From contig JAOIQU010000032.1 in assembly GCA_028141885.1 (NCBI GenBank), forward strand, positions 5,001 through 15,512: a stretch of DNA of 10,512 nt, read 5' to 3'. This DNA comes from Flavobacteriales bacterium. Lineage in GTDB: Bacteria > Bacteroidota > Bacteroidia > Flavobacteriales > UA16. Both the position numbers and the translations under genes were made by a program. Below the pieces are notes generated by a model. That model was not told the origin of the DNA. It made no database searches and worked only from the letters and a program-made list of their open reading frames with translations. Shown here piece by piece: positions 7,653-10,512 of this stretch. The stretch's first letter is position 1. Each line of letters begins with the position of its first letter.

Positions 7653-7934
7653 TCAAATGAACCCACGCATGCATGTTTCGGGAACGAGCGGCAGGCCTTC
7701 AGGGGTGCGAATCATCTGGTAAAAGAGCGGATGCATGAAGTTCAACGTGCGCTGGAATGGACGGCACGCAAAGTGACACTTCCACACTTCCATGGCAATG
7801 CGTTTCGTGGTGTTCCAGGCATAAGGACTGAATCCTTGAGGCCGTGCAAAGCGTTCCACCCACATGCGGGCTTGGGGGAGGCTTTGGATGGAGGAGGGCT
7901 GGGTGACCAGTGCGGGGTTGAGTGGAAGGGCCAT
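7653..7934 (-). CDS. Possible small hypothetical protein (93 aa)
   Basis: This ORF lies in an otherwise gene-poor stretch of about 530 bases (7511-8037) between the kinase-like gene and the WYL regulator. About two thirds of its codons end in G or C, and it is rich in Trp, Phe and Met, both of which favour real coding over a shadow ORF. It has no signal peptide, membrane segment or motif that I recognise. In another frame just upstream (to a TTG at 8013) the reading AVRKFIAEWLVPFGLRNPIN also looks protein-like. The region might therefore be a frameshifted remnant of a larger gene. I do not recognise a family. The rest of the stretch (7511-7652 and 7935-8037) shows no RNA gene or repeat. Confidence 0.4.
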   Translation of the reverse strand: MALPLNPALVTQPSSIQSLPQARMWVERFARPQGFSPYAWNTTKRIAMEVWKCHFACRPFQRTLNFMHPLFYQMIRTPEGLPLVPETCMRGFI

Positions 7935-8011
7935 GTTGTGTTGATTTGAGGTTGATTGGATTTCTCAAACCAAAGGGAACAAGCCACTCCGCAATGAATT
8001 TACGGACTGCC

Positions 8012-8032
8012 AAAAAAGGGGATGAATGCCCT
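8012..8032 (-). terminator. Weak candidate terminator after the WYL gene
   Basis: Read on the reverse strand just after the WYL stop codon, a short AGGG arm can pair with CCCT around an eight-base loop, followed by a run of T residues (the A-tract at 8012-8017 on the forward strand). The stem is only 4 bp, so termination may be partial. Its position fits the end of the DUF554-lysozyme-WYL operon. Confidence 0.3.
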
Positions 8033-8037
8033 GTTTG

Positions 8038-9069
8038 TCAACCTGTCTGTCGGGCAAGAGCCGCCTCCAATTGGTGCTGAACGGAGGCCCTGATGTGTTC
8101 AGGTTGGCAAAGGGTCAACTCACCTGCATGGGCTTGGAGCCACTGCAGCAATTCATACGTGGGCATGACCGTCAAGGTCACGACGGTGCGGTCGTCACGG
8201 CGCTCGATGTGTTGAGAGTCGTGCAGTGGTTGACTTGCGAGGTACTTGGCCAGCAAGGGGTCGGCTTCAAAGACGATTTCTTCGGGGGCTCCTTGTCCCA
8301 ACACGGTGATGCCAAGGGCATGGGCGAAGTAGTCTTTGGGATGAAACGAAGATTGCACCTGGAATTTTGAGGTTTCGTGCGTTTCGATGCCGACGATGCG
8401 GTCGCAACCAAACGTGCGGATTCCTTCTTTGCTTGGGTCCCAGCCCAGCAAATACCAACGATTTCGGTACTCCTTCAACAGGTATGGATGCAAGGTGTAG
8501 GCGTGCTTGACATCGCCCTCTTCGCTGAATTTCCTGTAGGTCAGTGTGATTTCATGACGGGCGCGGATGGCCTGAAGAAGTGGCCCCAAATGAACAGACC
8601 CATAGGCATGCGGTGTGCTTTCAAATTGGATGATGTCGTCGTCGCCGTGGGGGTCCAAATTGGGTGAAACGGCGAGTCTGTCCGCGATTTTCCCCAGCGC
8701 TTGATCGAATTGCTGAAAAATGGGGAGGTCGCGAAATTGAATCAGCGTGTTGGTGGCAAAGCGAATGGCATCGAGGTCGTCGTCATTGAGCTGCACATCG
8801 TTGATGCTGTACCCTTCCTCGGTGTAGTGATAGCCGCGCTCGTCGCGGTGGTATTCGATGGGTGCGTAGAATCCCAAATCGGCTTCGTTGCGCATGGCCC
8901 ACAGGTCTTTTTCCACGGTCGAAATGCTGATGTGCACGCCGTCGCTGCCATACAGCGCATCCTCACAGGCCTGCCTCAAGTCCTCCTTTGTCGGGAAAGG
9001 TTTGCCTGGATTGGTCAAGCATCGGTCGATGATGCGGTAGCGCAGCAAAGCGTATTTGTTGGCAGGCAT
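8038..9069 (-). CDS. WYL-domain transcriptional regulator
   Basis: A 343-residue DNA-binding regulator. The N-terminal ~65 residues contain a predicted winged helix, with helices around YRIIDRCL and STVEKDLWAMR (50-60). The WYL domain occupies about 160-235 and shows TYRKF (177-181), the name-giving W205-Y206-L207 within RNRWYLLGW, and the ligand-pocket arginine in DRIVG (R224). The C-terminal WCX-type extension (about 260-335) includes TYELLQWLQ. WYL domains sense nucleic acids or nucleotide-like ligands; the ligand here is unknown. The gene starts 4 bases after the lysozyme-like gene stop and is the last gene of the presumed operon. Some relatives control anti-phage systems, but no defence genes are seen here. 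The start ATG at 9069 fits the family N-terminus. Confidence 0.92.
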   Translation of the reverse strand: MPANKYALLRYRIIDRCLTNPGKPFPTKEDLRQACEDALYGSDGVHISISTVEKDLWAMRNEADLGFYAPIEYHRDERGYHYTEEGYSINDVQLNDDDLDAIRFATNTLIQFRDLPIFQQFDQALGKIADRLAVSPNLDPHGDDDIIQFESTPHAYGSVHLGPLLQAIRARHEITLTYRKFSEEGDVKHAYTLHPYLLKEYRNRWYLLGWDPSKEGIRTFGCDRIVGIETHETSKFQVQSSFHPKDYFAHALGITVLGQGAPEEIVFEADPLLAKYLASQPLHDSQHIERRDDRTVVTLTVMPTYELLQWLQAHAGELTLCQPEHIRASVQHQLEAALARQTG

Positions 9070-9073
9070 GAGG

Positions 9074-9772
9074 TCAGGGGTTGGTTGCTGTTGGCTGCGC
9101 GAACTGGTCCATCATGGCCAAGCCGCGAGGGACGTATTGGGGGTCATGGGTTTTGGGAAGGCCAGTGGCAGGGTAGGGCGTGCCTGCGTTGTGCATGTGA
9201 AAGCAATCGCGAAACCGGCCGCGTCGCATGACATCGCCGTAGGTGCGGTTGATCCAGTTCGCGCCGTGATCGATGCCCTCTGGGCCCCGAATGTCCTTGA
9301 TTTTGACGTCCAACAGGATGCATTTGTAGCCCATCAATTGGAACGGCCCCCAAGACGTGGCGAGGTTTTTCAACGCCTCGTCTGAGGCGTCGGCCAGGTG
9401 GTCGGGCGTGACGTGCTCGTATTGAGAGCGCTTGCCGTCTCGCACCTGTTTCAGCCGTTTGAAGACATGCGGTTCAAACCGTGCGCCGGAGGTTTTTCTC
9501 CCGCCACACTCGAGCATGAGCAACGACATGAGGTAACCGTAGTCCAAATCGTATTTGTCTGCGGCACGTTGCACGTCACTTGCGTAGTTGGCTTCGGCGG
9601 CGGCTTTCCCAGCGCGGTCGCCAGCGGCATGTTTGGGATGCACGACATGCGATTGTTGATACCGATGTCCTAGAATCACCAACCCAAACACCCCCACGGC
9701 TGCAAAGAGATGCCTCCAACGGCCAGATGCGGCGCGGCGTGAGGAGGATGGGCGTTTGGAACGTTTGGCCAT
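9074..9772 (-). CDS. Membrane-anchored lysozyme-like peptidoglycan hydrolase
   Basis: A 232-residue protein with a basic, Ser/Arg-rich cytoplasmic start (1-20), one hydrophobic segment (about 21-34) that should anchor it in the inner membrane or act as an uncleaved signal, and a periplasmic lysozyme-like domain (about 60-225). The pattern LMLECGG (catalytic candidate E88), then RFEPHVF (98-104), then SWGPFQLMGY (140-149) resembles the N-acetylmuramidase family (PF11860-like), which cleaves glycan strands of peptidoglycan. The assignment is by motif order, not by search. The start ATG at 9772 overlaps the upstream stop codon as TGATG, implying translational coupling with the DUF554 gene. An in-frame extension to 10024 would run inside DUF554 and is rejected. 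The role could be wall remodelling or turnover. Confidence 0.78.
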   Translation of the reverse strand: MAKRSKRPSSSRRAASGRWRHLFAAVGVFGLVILGHRYQQSHVVHPKHAAGDRAGKAAAEANYASDVQRAADKYDLDYGYLMSLLMLECGGRKTSGARFEPHVFKRLKQVRDGKRSQYEHVTPDHLADASDEALKNLATSWGPFQLMGYKCILLDVKIKDIRGPEGIDHGANWINRTYGDVMRRGRFRDCFHMHNAGTPYPATGLPKTHDPQYVPRGLAMMDQFAQPTATNP

Positions 9773-10473
9773 CAGAACCACGGAATCAAATCGTGCAACA
9801 TGCAAATGAATGGCAGCAGGAAAAGCGAGGGCAACGCATCCACCAGAGGCCATTGCTTCAGTCCGTGCGCATTCACTCCGAGCAATTGAAGGCCGATGCC
9901 CAGCATCAAGATGCCTCCGAGGGCACTCAGCTCCATGATAAGCGCGGGCTCCATGCCTTTCCCAAGCCATGCGAACACGAAAGTCAGCAGGCCTTGGAAG
10001 CCAAGCACGCCGAGCGCGGACCACAACACGCCTCGCCCCAACGTGGCCGCAAGAAAGGCACTCGAAATTAAGTCCATCGTGCCTTTGACCAACAGCAAAT
10101 CGGGCTTGTTCATCAAGCCGTCTTCCATGCAGCCCACCAGGGTCATGGAGCCGACGCAGAACAACACCATGGCCTCGAAAAACCCTCCATGGCCGTTGGT
10201 GCGGTCGTCTGAAGACGGAGACTCGGTCCAGGCCGAGAGCCGATCTTGCAATTTCAGAGCATGGCCAAGAAGCGTCCCAAACACCAAGGCCAGGAACACG
10301 TCGATGGGCCGAGACGCCTCGAGTGCCATGGATGCACCGATGGCAAGCGTGAACAGCCCCAACACCACGAACATCTTACGTTTCAACGCGTCAGACCAAC
10401 GCGCGCCCAAGGTCAGTCCGACCGAAGCGCCCACTGCGACAGCAACCGTATTGAAGAGCGTGCCGACCATCAT
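9772..10473 (-). CDS. DUF554 family membrane protein (YqgA/YdfK-like)
   Basis: A 233-residue integral inner-membrane protein with about seven hydrophobic segments and the features of DUF554: an N-terminal GTLFNTVAVAVGASVG block (4-19), the central FCVGSMTLVGCMEDGL (105-120), the KGTMDLISSAF block (130-140) and a late ELSALGGILMLGIGLQLL (181-198). Some homologues are described as putative transporters; the substrate is not known. Length is normal and no disruption is seen. Its stop overlaps the lysozyme-like start by one base. Two ATGs in a row occur at the start (10473 and 10470). The remaining 39 bases to the window edge hold its upstream region and no recognisable promoter or other feature. 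Confidence 0.93.
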   Translation of the reverse strand: MMVGTLFNTVAVAVGASVGLTLGARWSDALKRKMFVVLGLFTLAIGASMALEASRPIDVFLALVFGTLLGHALKLQDRLSAWTESPSSDDRTNGHGGFFEAMVLFCVGSMTLVGCMEDGLMNKPDLLLVKGTMDLISSAFLAATLGRGVLWSALGVLGFQGLLTFVFAWLGKGMEPALIMELSALGGILMLGIGLQLLGVNAHGLKQWPLVDALPSLFLLPFICMLHDLIPWF

Positions 10474-10512
10474 GTTGTGAAGTTACCTTTGGAGTTCCAT
10501 GGACATGGCCCT

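Noticed and set aside
8038..9069. WYL regulator as marker of an anti-phage island
   Set aside because: Its operon partners are a DUF554 protein and a lysozyme-like protein. No nuclease, nucleotide cyclase, methyltransferase or other defence gene is present in the window.
9074..9772. Lysozyme-like gene as a prophage endolysin
   Set aside because: It has a membrane anchor, is coupled to a chromosomal DUF554 gene, and no holin, spanin or phage structural genes are nearby.
9773..10024. N-terminal extension of the lysozyme-like ORF
   Set aside because: It lies wholly inside the DUF554 gene in another frame. The ATG at 9772 with TGATG coupling gives a sensible membrane anchor start.
10499..10512. 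Possible divergent gene start (ATG at 10499) at the window edge
   Set aside because: Only 14 bases are visible, too few to support a coding call.

Overview
The window looks like ordinary chromosomal backbone from a Bacteroidota bacterium, probably of the Flavobacteriales or a related order. It opens with the 3' end of a 23S rRNA gene and a 5S rRNA with Bacteroidota-like sequence. The start codons of der, metK and dnaB have no purine-rich Shine-Dalgarno sequence, as is usual in this phylum. Several genes belong to families typical of it: a Nudix-fold winged-helix regulator, a SiaB-type kinase and the secreted protein often labelled 'asparagine synthetase B'. Base composition is moderately GC-rich by eye. 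The genus cannot be named from this sequence.

Layout. Positions 1-511 hold the end of an rRNA operon: 23S 3' end, a short spacer with two hairpins, 5S, and a strong intrinsic terminator with a cUUCGg tetraloop. Positions 542-3181 hold der (a 50S-assembly GTPase) and metK (S-adenosylmethionine synthetase), both forward. A perfect 16-base palindrome separates metK from a convergent reverse-strand gene for a Nudix-like regulator (3200-3916). From a 120-base divergent gap, dnaB (replicative helicase, 4037-5575) runs forward, followed by a conserved secreted protein of unknown function (5649-6917).

Positions 6929-10473 are all on the reverse strand. In transcription order they are a DUF554 membrane protein, a membrane-anchored lysozyme-like protein and a WYL-domain regulator, packed tightly enough to be one operon. 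After a weak terminator comes a gene-poor stretch of about 500 bases with one doubtful small ORF, and then an orphan SiaB-family kinase-like protein.

Functional reading. The first half is housekeeping: rRNA, ribosome assembly, methyl-donor supply and replication initiation. The second half is accessory: cell envelope, a serine-kinase-like switch protein and ligand-sensing regulators. I saw no insertion sequence, prophage, CRISPR array, toxin-antitoxin pair or defence island. The most interesting items are the mislabelled secreted protein, the Nudix regulator with an eroded catalytic box, the SSB-like tip on DnaB, and the DUF554-lysozyme-WYL operon. I do not see a clear new multi-gene system.
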